Below the pieces are notes generated by a model. It searched no databases and had not been told where the DNA came from. It was given only the letters and a program-made list of their open reading frames with translations. Shown here piece by piece: positions 53,072-61,584 of a DNA stretch of 64,000 nucleotides. Every line of letters begins with the position of its first letter. Position 1 is the stretch's first letter. Source of the stretch: Amaricoccus macauensis_A (GTDB lineage: Bacteria > Pseudomonadota > Alphaproteobacteria > Rhodobacterales > Rhodobacteraceae); NCBI RefSeq assembly GCF_049800915.1, contig NZ_JBNAFY010000001.1:62001-126000 (forward strand). The letters run 5' to 3'. A program made the position numbers and the translations under genes.

Positions 53072-53914
53072 TCAGCGGTTCGCGATGCCCCACATGGCGA
53101 AGAGGTATTTGCGCACGGCGAAGATGAAGATGAGCGCCGGCACGACGAGGATGAACCCGCCGGCGAACTTCAGGTGGAGCGGCGCCTCGCCCAGCGTCTG
53201 CAGGAGGAACGCGGTCAGCGTCCGGTTCTCGATGGTGAGCACCGCCGCGGCGAAGACCTCGTTCCACGAGATCACGAAGGCGAAGATCGCCGAGGCCGTG
53301 ATGCCGGGCAGGATGAGTGGCAGCACGACCTTGGTAAAGGCGGTGAAGCGCGTGCAGCCCAGGGTCCAGGCCGCCTCCTCGAGCTCCAACGGTATGCCCG
53401 AGAAGAGCGAGAAGGTGATCAGCACCGCGAACGGGATCGCCAGCGTGGTATGCACAAGCGCAAGGCCGAAGGCCGTGTCGTCGAGCCCGGTGCGGATGAA
53501 GAGCACCGCCAGCGGCAGGGCGAGCAGCGGCAGCGGAAAGGCCCGCGTGAGCAGGATTAGCAGCCGGAAGACTTCCTTGCCGCGGAAGTCGAACCGCGAC
53601 AGGGCGTAGCCCGCCGGCGCGCCGATGACGATCGACATGATCATCGTCAGCGTGGCGACGATGACCGAGTTCTTCAGCGCCACCAGCATCCCCTCGAAGC
53701 CTGCGAAGAACTGGAGACTCCCGAGGTCGAATTCCGGGATGAACGACTTCGGAAAGCTGTTCACGGTTTCCGGCGAGGAAAGCGTGTTGATGAGCAGCAG
53801 GTAGAGCGGAACGATCACCCAGGCGCAGAGCAGGATCACCGACGCGGTGTAGAGGAACCGCGAGGCGCTGTGGGTTGTGGTGCGGTCCGCGGCGACAGCG
53901 ACAGCATCGGTCAT
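53072..53914 (-). CDS. ABC sugar permease, MalG-like
   Basis: Inner-membrane permease of 280 residues with six hydrophobic helices. The EAA loop reads EEAAWTLGCTRFTAFTKVVLP (about 176-196), as in CUT1 transporters. It overlaps the first permease by ATGA, so the pair forms the heterodimeric channel. Confidence 0.92.
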   Translation of the reverse strand: MTDAVAVAADRTTTHSASRFLYTASVILLCAWVIVPLYLLLINTLSSPETVNSFPKSFIPEFDLGSLQFFAGFEGMLVALKNSVIVATLTMIMSIVIGAPAGYALSRFDFRGKEVFRLLILLTRAFPLPLLALPLAVLFIRTGLDDTAFGLALVHTTLAIPFAVLITFSLFSGIPLELEEAAWTLGCTRFTAFTKVVLPLILPGITASAIFAFVISWNEVFAAAVLTIENRTLTAFLLQTLGEAPLHLKFAGGFILVVPALIFIFAVRKYLFAMWGIANR

Positions 53915-54756
53915 ATCGTGGCTCCTTTCGGAACGCGCAGGGCGCGGAGGATGACGAGGGTGAAGGCGATCGAGATGCCCAGCACGATGAGCGCGAGGGC
54001 CGCCGCCGCACCGCTGTCCTGAAGGTCGAACTGGTAGGCGTAGATCTCACCCATGAGCACCGGGAACAGGGTTCCGCCGAGCGCTGCGACCACCGCGAAG
54101 ACCTCGAAGGCGAGCACTACGCGCAGGATCAGCGCGGTCTGGAGCGAGGGGCGCAGGAGCGGCAGGGTCACCCGCAGGAAGCGCTGCCAGGGAGAGGCAC
54201 CGAAGACCTCCGCGGCCTCGTAGTATTCCTTCGGGATGAGGCCGATGCCGGCAACGAGGATCACGAGCATGATCGCCGTGGCGCGCCAGATCTCGGCAAG
54301 CGCGATGGCGACGAAGACGATGACCGGGTTCTGGTAGGACAGGAAGTTGACCGGCCGGTCGATGATCCCGAGCCCGTGCATCATCGAATTGAGGAAGCCG
54401 GACTGTTCGAAGATCGCGAGCCAGATGATGCCGGCGGCGAGATCGGAGATGCCGAGCGGGATGGTCCAGATGTAGAGGACCATGTCGCGTCCGGTCTTCA
54501 TCCGGTTGACCATCGTGGCCATCAGCAGGGCGAGGGCAAGCTGTACCGGGACGACCGCTAGCGCTAGGAGCATCGTGTTCTGCAGCGAGATCGGGAATTT
54601 CCAGTAGGTCACCACGTCTCGGAAGTTGTCGAGGGTGAAGCCCGCGCCATCGGTGAAGGCCAGTTTCGAGACGAGAACGAACGGGTAGAGGAAGAATACG
54701 CAGAGAAAGAGGGTGACCGGCAGGATCAGGAGATAGGGCAATAGTCGAGCGTTCAT
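53911..54756 (-). CDS. ABC sugar permease, MalF-like
   Basis: First permease of the importer, 281 residues with six helices. The EAA loop reads YEAAEVFGASPWQRFLRVTLP. The leading helix (about 5-30) and the periplasmic loop are of normal CUT1 size. It is preceded by a 105-bp gap with a strong hairpin after the binding-protein gene. Confidence 0.92.
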   Translation of the reverse strand: MNARLLPYLLILPVTLFLCVFFLYPFVLVSKLAFTDGAGFTLDNFRDVVTYWKFPISLQNTMLLALAVVPVQLALALLMATMVNRMKTGRDMVLYIWTIPLGISDLAAGIIWLAIFEQSGFLNSMMHGLGIIDRPVNFLSYQNPVIVFVAIALAEIWRATAIMLVILVAGIGLIPKEYYEAAEVFGASPWQRFLRVTLPLLRPSLQTALILRVVLAFEVFAVVAALGGTLFPVLMGEIYAYQFDLQDSGAAAALALIVLGISIAFTLVILRALRVPKGATI

Positions 54757-54809
54757 CGGATCGCTCCCATGGTAGCGCCAGGCGCCAGGATTTGGTTTTC
54801 AGGTGACGT

Positions 54810-54833
54810 GTCCGGGCTGGTTTCAGCCCGGAC
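54810..54833 (-). other. intercistronic hairpin after the sugar-binding protein gene
   Basis: A perfect 10-bp stem (GTCCGGGCTG with CAGCCCGGAC) and a 4-nt loop lie 28 bp after the binding-protein stop. No T-run follows. It is analogous to the stem at 2896-2920 and probably sets the ratio of binding protein to permease mRNA. Confidence 0.8.
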
Positions 54834-54861
54834 GTTCGGTGGTGTCAGGCGATTGCCGGGA

Positions 54862-56130
54862 TCACTCCACCGGGCAGGCGCCCTCGGACGGCGCGTCGGG
54901 TGCCCAGCAAGGCGCGCCGGATTCTTCCATGATCCTGGAAAGCTGCTGCTTCTGGTCTTCCAGTACCGCCTCGATCGGCTGGCGCGCGAGCACGATGCGC
55001 TCGAACGTGTCGACGAAGACGCGGCTGAAATCGCCATCCATGTCACCGAGACCGGCCGGGAGCAAGCCGGGGTTCGCATCCGGCGCGCCGCTCATCTTGG
55101 CAACCGCATCACCGGCAGCCGTGACGGCGGGCGGCAGGTCGTCGGGAAGTTCGACATCGACAACCGGGAAGAAGCTGGTGGCGCGCAGGGTCGCGATCTG
55201 TGTCTCTGGCTCGAGCATGTATTGAATCACAGCCTTGGAGGCGTCCTGGTCGGGCGTGGTTTCCGGAATCGCGAGGCCGGCGAGCACCGGCATGAAGCCG
55301 CGACCCTCGGGGCCGGCCGGAGCGGGGAAGGCGACGAAATCGTCCGGCCGCTCGTTGAAGGCCTGCGCGAGCCGAGAGGTGTGGTCGAAGGCGATCCAGG
55401 CGTCGCCCGAGAGAAGCTGTTCCTGCAGGAAGGAGAAGTTGGTCGAGGCGGGGTTGGTGTGCTCCCAGAGCTCGAGGAACTTTTCCCATGCAGTTACGGC
55501 TTCGGGCGAGGCGAAGGTGCGCACGACACCGTTGGTGTAGGAGGGGTAGAGATAGCCTTGGAAGAATCGGTGCTTCAGCCCCTTCGGCCCGGCCGGGAAG
55601 CCGAACTTCGGCTCGCCGACACCCTCGTGGACATTGGCGGCCCATTCGATGAGCTGGTCATAGGTCAGCGCGTCGATGTCGGCGCCTTCGGGGAGGTATT
55701 CAAGCGCTTGCTTGTTGGCGGCCATGATGTAGGTCGCCTGCATCCAGGGCACGTATTGCAGGGTGTTCGTGCCGAGCATCGCGAGCGTGTTGAAGGTCTC
55801 GCTGTTGGACGTGACGCCGAGATCACCGAGGTCGACGAGATGATCCGGGTCGATGGACGAGAAATCGCCGTGCAGCGCGCCGAGGACGCCGATGGAGCCT
55901 GAGCCGGCCTCGACCTCCGCCTGGAAGCGGGTCAGCCAGGGGCCGACCTCGTTCGGCTGGTAATCCACAGTCTCGGGGGCACCGGTGAGCACGTCCTGGC
56001 GCATCGCCTGCGCCTCTTCCACCGGACGCGCCTGGGTCGACCAGAACAGGACATCCGCCTGTGCCACCATTGCGGAACAGATTAGGGCGAAACCTGAAAC
56101 GGTGCCGGCTAGCGTGCGTCGTGAAGTCAT
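54862..56130 (-). CDS. sugar-binding protein of the ABC importer
   Basis: Periplasmic CUT1 binding protein, 422 residues. The signal peptide (about 1-25) ends VAQA. Typical fold segments include TYDQLIEWAANVHEG, WEKFLELWEH and IPETTPDQDASKAVIQYM. It heads the operon binding protein-permease-permease-ATPase-hydrolase. Given the hydrolase, its ligand may be glucosylglycerate or mannosylglycerate. The LacI gene is divergent across a 300-bp AT-rich gap. Confidence 0.9.
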   Translation of the reverse strand: MTSRRTLAGTVSGFALICSAMVAQADVLFWSTQARPVEEAQAMRQDVLTGAPETVDYQPNEVGPWLTRFQAEVEAGSGSIGVLGALHGDFSSIDPDHLVDLGDLGVTSNSETFNTLAMLGTNTLQYVPWMQATYIMAANKQALEYLPEGADIDALTYDQLIEWAANVHEGVGEPKFGFPAGPKGLKHRFFQGYLYPSYTNGVVRTFASPEAVTAWEKFLELWEHTNPASTNFSFLQEQLLSGDAWIAFDHTSRLAQAFNERPDDFVAFPAPAGPEGRGFMPVLAGLAIPETTPDQDASKAVIQYMLEPETQIATLRATSFFPVVDVELPDDLPPAVTAAGDAVAKMSGAPDANPGLLPAGLGDMDGDFSRVFVDTFERIVLARQPIEAVLEDQKQQLSRIMEESGAPCWAPDAPSEGACPVE

Positions 56131-56434
56131 GTATTCCTCCCGAGGACTTTGTATGGGCCAAGTCGTTGCTTGGCGGTGTGTTTCTCAAAATTGTGCGCCG
56201 AATGCGTTGCAGGATTGCCGCTATTAGACCCAATTTCAACCGTAGCTTTGCCCCGGTCGCATACCCCAACTCACGCCAGTGCATGCCGAAAGCGGATATA
56301 TCGTTATATCATTGTCAAGCAGGTTTTATGTTTTTTCAATCCTTCTGATGTCTGTCTCCTGTCATTTTGGTCTACATCTTGCGCTTTCGGGGAAAAACCG
56401 GGAGATTTCGGTGGAGTAAGGTTATATCACGCGA
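56131..56434. promoter_or_regulatory. divergent regulatory region with GATATA/TATATC palindrome
   Basis: This AT-rich gap separates the importer operon from its LacI gene. GATATA (56295-56300) and TATATC (56305-56310) form a perfect dyad around TCGT. The half site GTTATATCA recurs at 56421-56429, just before the LacI start. These are the best operator candidates. No gene is visible in the gap. Confidence 0.6.
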
Positions 56435-57460
56435 ATGTGGTCAGGAATGTCTCAGAAACCGACGCTGGAAACCGTTGCCAAGGAAGCTGGCGTATCCGTC
56501 CCTACCGTGAGCCAAGTCATGCGGGGCACTGGGCGTATTTCCGAGTCGACGCGGCAAAAAGTCCTTCAGGCCGCAAGCAGGCTTCACTATGTCCCCAACG
56601 CCCGTGCTGCCGCCATGCGCTCGGGTCAAAGCCGGGAGATCGGTTTTCTGATTAACCAGTTGGCCAACCCCTTCAATGCAGAAGTCGTTAGTGGTGTCGT
56701 CGATCTTCTCGAAGGGGAGGGCTACCTAGTTTCGGTCCTGGACACACGGGACGATACGAGTCGGCAGGATCGGCAACTTGAAGCCTTCATCCGTCACGGA
56801 CGTGCGGGCTTGTTGTGGGTTCCTACAACCGAAACGCAAAGGGAGGCTGTCGAGTTGATCGCTGCGCACGGTATTCCGACAGTGACGTTCCTGAGGCATC
56901 TGCATCGCGACGTTGATCACGTCGGTATTCACAATGCCGACGCTACCGAACTAGCAACCGGCTACCTCGCCGATCTCGGCCACCGGCATATCGCATATTT
57001 AGGAGGCACAGATCTGACCGTGGTGCGCAGGGAGCGCATAGCAGGTTACAAGAAGGCTATGGTCCAGCGGGGGTTATCGCCCAATGTTGTTTGGGATTGT
57101 GATGACAACAAGCTCGCCGGACTGGAGGCGATGCAAGACCTTCATCGTTCTCACCCGGAAATCACTGCCATCGTGGCCAATGGAGACATGGTCGCACTCG
57201 GGGCCAGCTTGGGATTAACGCGTGCAGGCCTGATCCCCGGTCAGGATGTTTCAATTGTGGGATTCGACGATATTCAGGACGCAGCGGTTGCCACGCCTCC
57301 ACTCACGACAATGTCTGTTCATCCGCATAAACTTGGACGAAAACTGGCCAGGGCACTTCTCGATCGCATCGCTGAACCTGACATGCCAGCTACTGTTTCA
57401 GAAGTCGCGGCCGAACTGATCGTACGGGAAACATCTGGACCCCCTTCAAGCCAGATATGA
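56435..57460 (+). CDS. LacI-family regulator of the GH63/ABC operon
   Basis: Repressor of up to 341 residues. The helix-turn-helix and hinge (about 9-60) include TLETVAKEAGVSVPTVSQVM, and a sugar-binding effector domain follows (about 65-335, IVGFDDIQDAAVA near 273). ATG 56435 and ATG 56447 are both possible; neither has an ideal ribosome site. Divergence from the binding-protein gene and the intervening palindromes imply local control. Confidence 0.9.
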   Translation: MWSGMSQKPTLETVAKEAGVSVPTVSQVMRGTGRISESTRQKVLQAASRLHYVPNARAAAMRSGQSREIGFLINQLANPFNAEVVSGVVDLLEGEGYLVSVLDTRDDTSRQDRQLEAFIRHGRAGLLWVPTTETQREAVELIAAHGIPTVTFLRHLHRDVDHVGIHNADATELATGYLADLGHRHIAYLGGTDLTVVRRERIAGYKKAMVQRGLSPNVVWDCDDNKLAGLEAMQDLHRSHPEITAIVANGDMVALGASLGLTRAGLIPGQDVSIVGFDDIQDAAVATPPLTTMSVHPHKLGRKLARALLDRIAEPDMPATVSEVAAELIVRETSGPPSSQI

Positions 57461-57579
57461 GTCAGCGCGTGGCGCGCGGGTTGCGCGTCTCACCGCAAGC
57501 AGCAAGGATCATTCTCTCGATAGGCGAAGCGGGTCTTCCAAAAGCTGTGGGTGCACCCCTGCTGGGGCGCCCTTCGAAC

Positions 57580-58776
57580 TCAGGACTTTGATTTCATGGC
57601 CTCGACGAAACGCTCGAAGAGATAGAAGCTGTCTTGTGGGCCCGGGCTGGCCTCGGGATGATGCTGAACCGAGAATACGGGACGGTCAGTCATGGCGATG
57701 CCGCAGTTCGAGCCGTCAAACAGCGATACATGGGTTTCCACAACGCCTGCCGGCAATGTCTGGCTGTCGACCGTGAAACCGTGGTTCATGGAGGTTACTT
57801 CGACCTTGCCTGTAGCAATTTCCTTGACTGGATGGTTTGCGCCATGGTGGCCGTGGTTCATCTTGATGGTCCGCGCCCCGAGCGCAAGTGCCAGCATCTG
57901 GTGGCCCAGGCAAATTCCGAAAACGGGCATATCGCTCTTGTCGAGAATTTCGCGCATCATCGGCACGGCATACGCGCCGGTCGCTGCCGGATCGCCCGGA
58001 CCGTTCGAGAGGAAAAGGCCCTCGGGATCAAGCGCAAGCACATCCTCGGCGGTGGCTGTGGCAGGCAGAACCGTTACATCGCACCCGGCGGATGCGAGAC
58101 AGCGAAGGATATTACGCTTGGCCCCGTAGTCGATGGCCACAACGCGGTGGCCGGGTTCTAGCCTGTTCGCGTACCCCTCGGGCCAAGCCCACCGCATTTC
58201 GTTCCATCGGTAGCTCTGTGCGCAGGTTACGTCCTTCGCAAGGTCCATGCCCTCAAGCCCCGGAAATGCCTTGGCTTCGGCGAGGAGTGCCGGGATGTCG
58301 AAATTGCCTTCCGGGTCATGCGCAATCACGGCATGGGGCGCGCCTTGAAGTCGGATAGAGCGCGTCAGCCTGCGCGTGTCGACCCCGCCTATTCCAATAC
58401 GGCCTCGCTTGGCGAGCCACGTAGACAGATGATCGGCCGTGCGCCAGTTCGACGGCTCAGTAGGGTTCCACTTGACGACCATGCCTGCGGCAAGCGGATC
58501 TGCCGTCTCATCGTCTTCACTGTTCGTACCAACATTCCCGATGTGCGGAAACGTGAAAGTAACGATCTGGCCTGCATAAGAGGGATCGGTCATGATCTCC
58601 TGATAGCCGGTCATCGCCGTGTTGAAGCAAAGCTCGGCGGTTGCCGTTCCCTTCGCCCCGAAACCGATACCATAAAACACCTGTCCGTCGTTCAAGACGA
58701 TGCATGCCGTCGGTTTGACAGCGCCTTCTGAGCCTGCAACGAGGTGATCTTCGGCTTGAGCAAGTGTTTCGGCCAT
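57580..58776 (-). CDS. carA: carbamoyl-phosphate synthase small subunit
   Basis: Glutaminase subunit supplying ammonia for carbamoyl phosphate (arginine and pyrimidine synthesis); 398 residues. The N-terminal CPSase domain (about 20-160) is followed by a class I amidotransferase domain with nucleophile C289 in FGICLGHQ and a C-terminal His/Glu pair in HHPEASPG. The first 18 residues extend beyond the usual start. It is divergent from the yqeY-like gene; carB is not in the window. Confidence 0.96.
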   Translation of the reverse strand: MAETLAQAEDHLVAGSEGAVKPTACIVLNDGQVFYGIGFGAKGTATAELCFNTAMTGYQEIMTDPSYAGQIVTFTFPHIGNVGTNSEDDETADPLAAGMVVKWNPTEPSNWRTADHLSTWLAKRGRIGIGGVDTRRLTRSIRLQGAPHAVIAHDPEGNFDIPALLAEAKAFPGLEGMDLAKDVTCAQSYRWNEMRWAWPEGYANRLEPGHRVVAIDYGAKRNILRCLASAGCDVTVLPATATAEDVLALDPEGLFLSNGPGDPAATGAYAVPMMREILDKSDMPVFGICLGHQMLALALGARTIKMNHGHHGANHPVKEIATGKVEVTSMNHGFTVDSQTLPAGVVETHVSLFDGSNCGIAMTDRPVFSVQHHPEASPGPQDSFYLFERFVEAMKSKS

Positions 58777-58964
58777 CAGCGAATCCCAAATGTGACGAAA
58801 TGGAAACTATGCTTGCTCGAGGGTGGGGTCAAGGAATCGCAGTTTTAAATTTTCATCATGGAATCAGGTTGTTGTGAGAACTGGGTGTCACTTGCTGACT
58901 GCAGTGCAGCACGATATAGTTAGTAGCTCGGACCTCGTGGAGGTCGGCAAGACATGGGTGATGG

Positions 58965-59420
58965 ATGATCCGAGAGAGACTGTCCGGTGATCTCAAGTCG
59001 GCGATAAAGTCAGAAGATGCGCATCGTGTTGCAACACTGCGCCTGATTTGCGCCGCAATAAAAGACCGGGACCTCGCTACGGCGCAGGCTGACAATGCCG
59101 ATGGCTTGAGCGACGAAGAGGTTCGCGCAATCCTCGTCAAGATGGTAAAGCAACGCGAGCAAAGCATTGCGGATTTTGAAGAATCCGGTCGGCTTGATCT
59201 CGCGGAAGAGGAAAAGGCCGAAATCGACATAATCCGGGAGTATTTGCCACGTCCATTTTCTGACAGCGAGATGGACCAGGCAATTGCCAAGGCTATCGAA
59301 AAAACCGGTGCACAAGGCGTTCGGGATATCAATCGCGTAATGTCGCACCTTAAAGCGCGACATGCTGGGCGTATGGATTTCACGCGGGCCTGTTGCCAGC
59401 TGAAGAACAGTTTTCGCTAA
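58965..59420 (+). CDS. GatB/YqeY domain protein
   Basis: A 151-residue helical protein of the YqeY family, related to the tail of the amidotransferase subunit GatB and thought to act on tRNA-dependent processes without a firmly known role. The N-terminal helical domain (MIRERLSGDLKSAIKS) and the C-terminal DINRVMSHLKARHAGRMDF match the family. The start is ATG 58965. Next to carA, as often seen in alphaproteobacteria. Confidence 0.92.
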   Translation: MIRERLSGDLKSAIKSEDAHRVATLRLICAAIKDRDLATAQADNADGLSDEEVRAILVKMVKQREQSIADFEESGRLDLAEEEKAEIDIIREYLPRPFSDSEMDQAIAKAIEKTGAQGVRDINRVMSHLKARHAGRMDFTRACCQLKNSFR

Positions 59421-59455
59421 GCCGAAATATACGGAAAGATCAAGTGGACAGCGAT

Positions 59456-60469
59456 ATGAATGGCCCCGTGAGGCTAACCACGGGCGAGGCAACGGCGCTT
59501 GTTTCCCGTGCCTTGCAGGCTTCGAACTGCTCTGCTTCCGTCGCGGAATGTGTTGCAGGTGCATTGGTCCGTTCGGAGACGGATGGCCAGAGTGGGCATG
59601 GGCTTTCCAGGGTTCCCTATTATGCGCTTCAGTCTCGGGTTGGAAAGGTCGATGGTAGCGCGGTTCCCGAACTTCTCGACATTAAGCCTGCGGTTTTTCG
59701 GGTAGATGCAGGATATGGGTTTGCCTACCCGGCCTTGCGAGTAGCACTTCCGGAGCTGGCACGGCGCGCACGTGAGACCGGGGTTGCTGCATGCGCTATC
59801 GCGAGATCACACCATTTTGGTGTGGCCGGCCATCATTGCGAAGATCTTGCGCGTGAAGGTCTTGTTGCCTTCGTTTATGGCAATGCACCGGCGACAATCG
59901 CTCCCTGGGGAACCCGGACACCGGTTCTGGGAACCAATCCAATTGCTTTCGCGGCTCCCATACCGAGCAAAGAACCATTAGTTATCGACTTCGCCGTCAG
60001 TACTGTCGCGAAGGGCAAGATCATGGCTGCGGCTCAGGCCGGTCGCGAAATCCCGGAAGGCTGGGCACTGGGCCCGGATGGAGAGCCGACTACGGACGCG
60101 AGTGTCGCTATGAAAGGCACGCTCGCTCCGGCGGGCGACGCGAAGGGCGTTGGATTGGCGCTCATGGTCGAGGTCATGTCTGCCTGCCTCGTGGGGTCGG
60201 CGCTGGGAACTGAAGCATCCAGCCTTTTTGATGATAAGGGTGGCCCGCCAAATCTCGGGCAAACAATTCTCGCGATGGATCCGTCAGCCTTGTCAGGGGG
60301 CGCATTTAACGCACGTATGACGGAACTTGTGGAGGTTTTCTGCGCTGTCGAAGGCGCTCGGCTTCCCGGAACACGGCGGCTTGATGCCCGTGCAAGCGTT
60401 TCGAAAAATGGGCTTTCCGTCCCTGCAGCACTTCTCAGAATGATCGAAGAGATTGGGACAGCTCATTGA
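59456..60469 (+). CDS. malate/L-lactate (LDH2) family dehydrogenase
   Basis: NAD(P)-dependent oxidoreductase of the LDH2/MDH2 fold, 337 residues. Members act on malate, lactate, ureidoglycolate, 2,3-diketo-gulonate or cyclic imino acids. The catalytic-histidine segment ARSHHFGVAGHH (about 113-124) and the cofactor region WGTRTPVLGTNPIAFAAP are typical. ATG 59456 is one start; GTG 59444 has the better ribosome site (GGAAAG). It overlaps the epimerase gene by TTGA, which points to sugar-acid metabolism rather than malate. Confidence 0.88.
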   Translation: MNGPVRLTTGEATALVSRALQASNCSASVAECVAGALVRSETDGQSGHGLSRVPYYALQSRVGKVDGSAVPELLDIKPAVFRVDAGYGFAYPALRVALPELARRARETGVAACAIARSHHFGVAGHHCEDLAREGLVAFVYGNAPATIAPWGTRTPVLGTNPIAFAAPIPSKEPLVIDFAVSTVAKGKIMAAAQAGREIPEGWALGPDGEPTTDASVAMKGTLAPAGDAKGVGLALMVEVMSACLVGSALGTEASSLFDDKGGPPNLGQTILAMDPSALSGGAFNARMTELVEVFCAVEGARLPGTRRLDARASVSKNGLSVPAALLRMIEEIGTAH

Positions 60470-61482
60470 AGAAGAAGCGTTTTGGCGATCTTAACGGAAA
60501 AGCTGTCGAAGAGGTTGTTCTTGAAAGCTCTGACGCGGCGGTTTCGATCCTGAACTACGGCTGTGTTACGCGTGACTGGCGCGTGGATGGTTCACACGGA
60601 ACGCTGCCGGTAATCTTGGGTTTCGACAGCTTGGCAGCTTACGTGCATCATGCGCGTGGGCATGGTGCCATAGTGGGTAGGGTGGCCAACCGGACGGCAA
60701 ACGCTTGTTTCAAGCTGGAAGGGCGAACCTACACTTTGACGGCCAATGATGGTCCCGGTCTGAAACATCACTTGCATGGTGGCCTTGAAGGACTCGGTCG
60801 GCGGATATGGGAAATGGAGGTCGATACGGCAGCTGGTACTGTCCAACTGCGCTACCGAAGCCCCGATGGGGAGGAAGGCTATCCCGGAACGGTGGATTTC
60901 TCAGTAATGTACCGCTTGGAAGGTCCCAAGCTCATCTGCGAGTTGACGGGTCTTCCGGATCGGCCTACGCCGATCAATCTTGCGCACCACAACTATTTCA
61001 ATCTCGGTGGAGACGGCACGATCCGCGATCATGTGCTTTGGATCGATGCGGAGGAATATACACCTGTGGATGACGAACTCATTCCGCTGGGTAACTTTGC
61101 GCCGGTCGAAGGCACGCATTTCGACTTCCGCAAAGCACGAAGCATCAATGACAGCGACCCAAAGCGGTTGGGGCTTGATCATAACTATATATTGCGGTCA
61201 GATCGCGATCAAGGCAAGCATGTGGTGTTTTCGTCGTGTCCGCGAACGGGCCTGGAGCTACAGGTTTGGACAGATCAGCCGGGCATCCAGGTCTTTAATG
61301 CTTCGGAAATGGTGATCGAGGCGGCGGGGCTCGAGGGGCGGCGGTACGGGCGGTTTGCCGGAATCTGTTTTGAGGCGCAGCATTTTCCGGATTCGTTGCA
61401 CAATCCGCAGTGGCCGAGCATCATCAGAACGCCGGAAAACCCCTACTTTCAACGACTTGAGGTGGAGATCGCGCGGGGCTGA
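60466..61482 (+). CDS. aldose 1-epimerase (GalM family)
   Basis: Mutarotase interconverting the alpha and beta anomers of aldoses; 338 residues, usual length. The substrate-binding His pair is in LKHHLHGGLEGLGRR, the second His in NLAHHNYFNLGG, and the catalytic Glu in GICFEAQHFPDS. The gene starts with TTG, overlapping the upstream stop codon, so translation is coupled to the dehydrogenase. The 11-nt array follows 26 bp downstream. Confidence 0.93.
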   Translation: MKKKRFGDLNGKAVEEVVLESSDAAVSILNYGCVTRDWRVDGSHGTLPVILGFDSLAAYVHHARGHGAIVGRVANRTANACFKLEGRTYTLTANDGPGLKHHLHGGLEGLGRRIWEMEVDTAAGTVQLRYRSPDGEEGYPGTVDFSVMYRLEGPKLICELTGLPDRPTPINLAHHNYFNLGGDGTIRDHVLWIDAEEYTPVDDELIPLGNFAPVEGTHFDFRKARSINDSDPKRLGLDHNYILRSDRDQGKHVVFSSCPRTGLELQVWTDQPGIQVFNASEMVIEAAGLEGRRYGRFAGICFEAQHFPDSLHNPQWPSIIRTPENPYFQRLEVEIARG

Positions 61483-61507
61483 ACAGCGCGGACCCGCCCG
61501 AAATCCA

Positions 61508-61562
61508 CGTATGGAATCGGTATGGAATCCGTATGGTTTTCGTATGGCTCGAGTATGGTTCG
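61508..61562 (+). repeat. 11-nt periodic TATGG array after the epimerase gene (5 units)
   Basis: TATGG occurs at 61510, 61521, 61532, 61543 and 61554, exactly 11 nt apart. The first three units begin CGTATGGAATC, GGTATGGAATC and CGTATGGTTTT. The array lies between two convergent genes and points in the sense of the epimerase gene. The lead-in CCCGAAATCC is shared with the thyX array. Confidence 0.88.
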
Positions 61563-61584
61563 CAATTTACCCTTGGTTTACCCA

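Noticed and set aside
57461..57579. Terminator hairpin between the LacI gene and carA
   Set aside because: GGGTGCACCCC and GGGGCGCCC pair only with bulges, so I did not call it.
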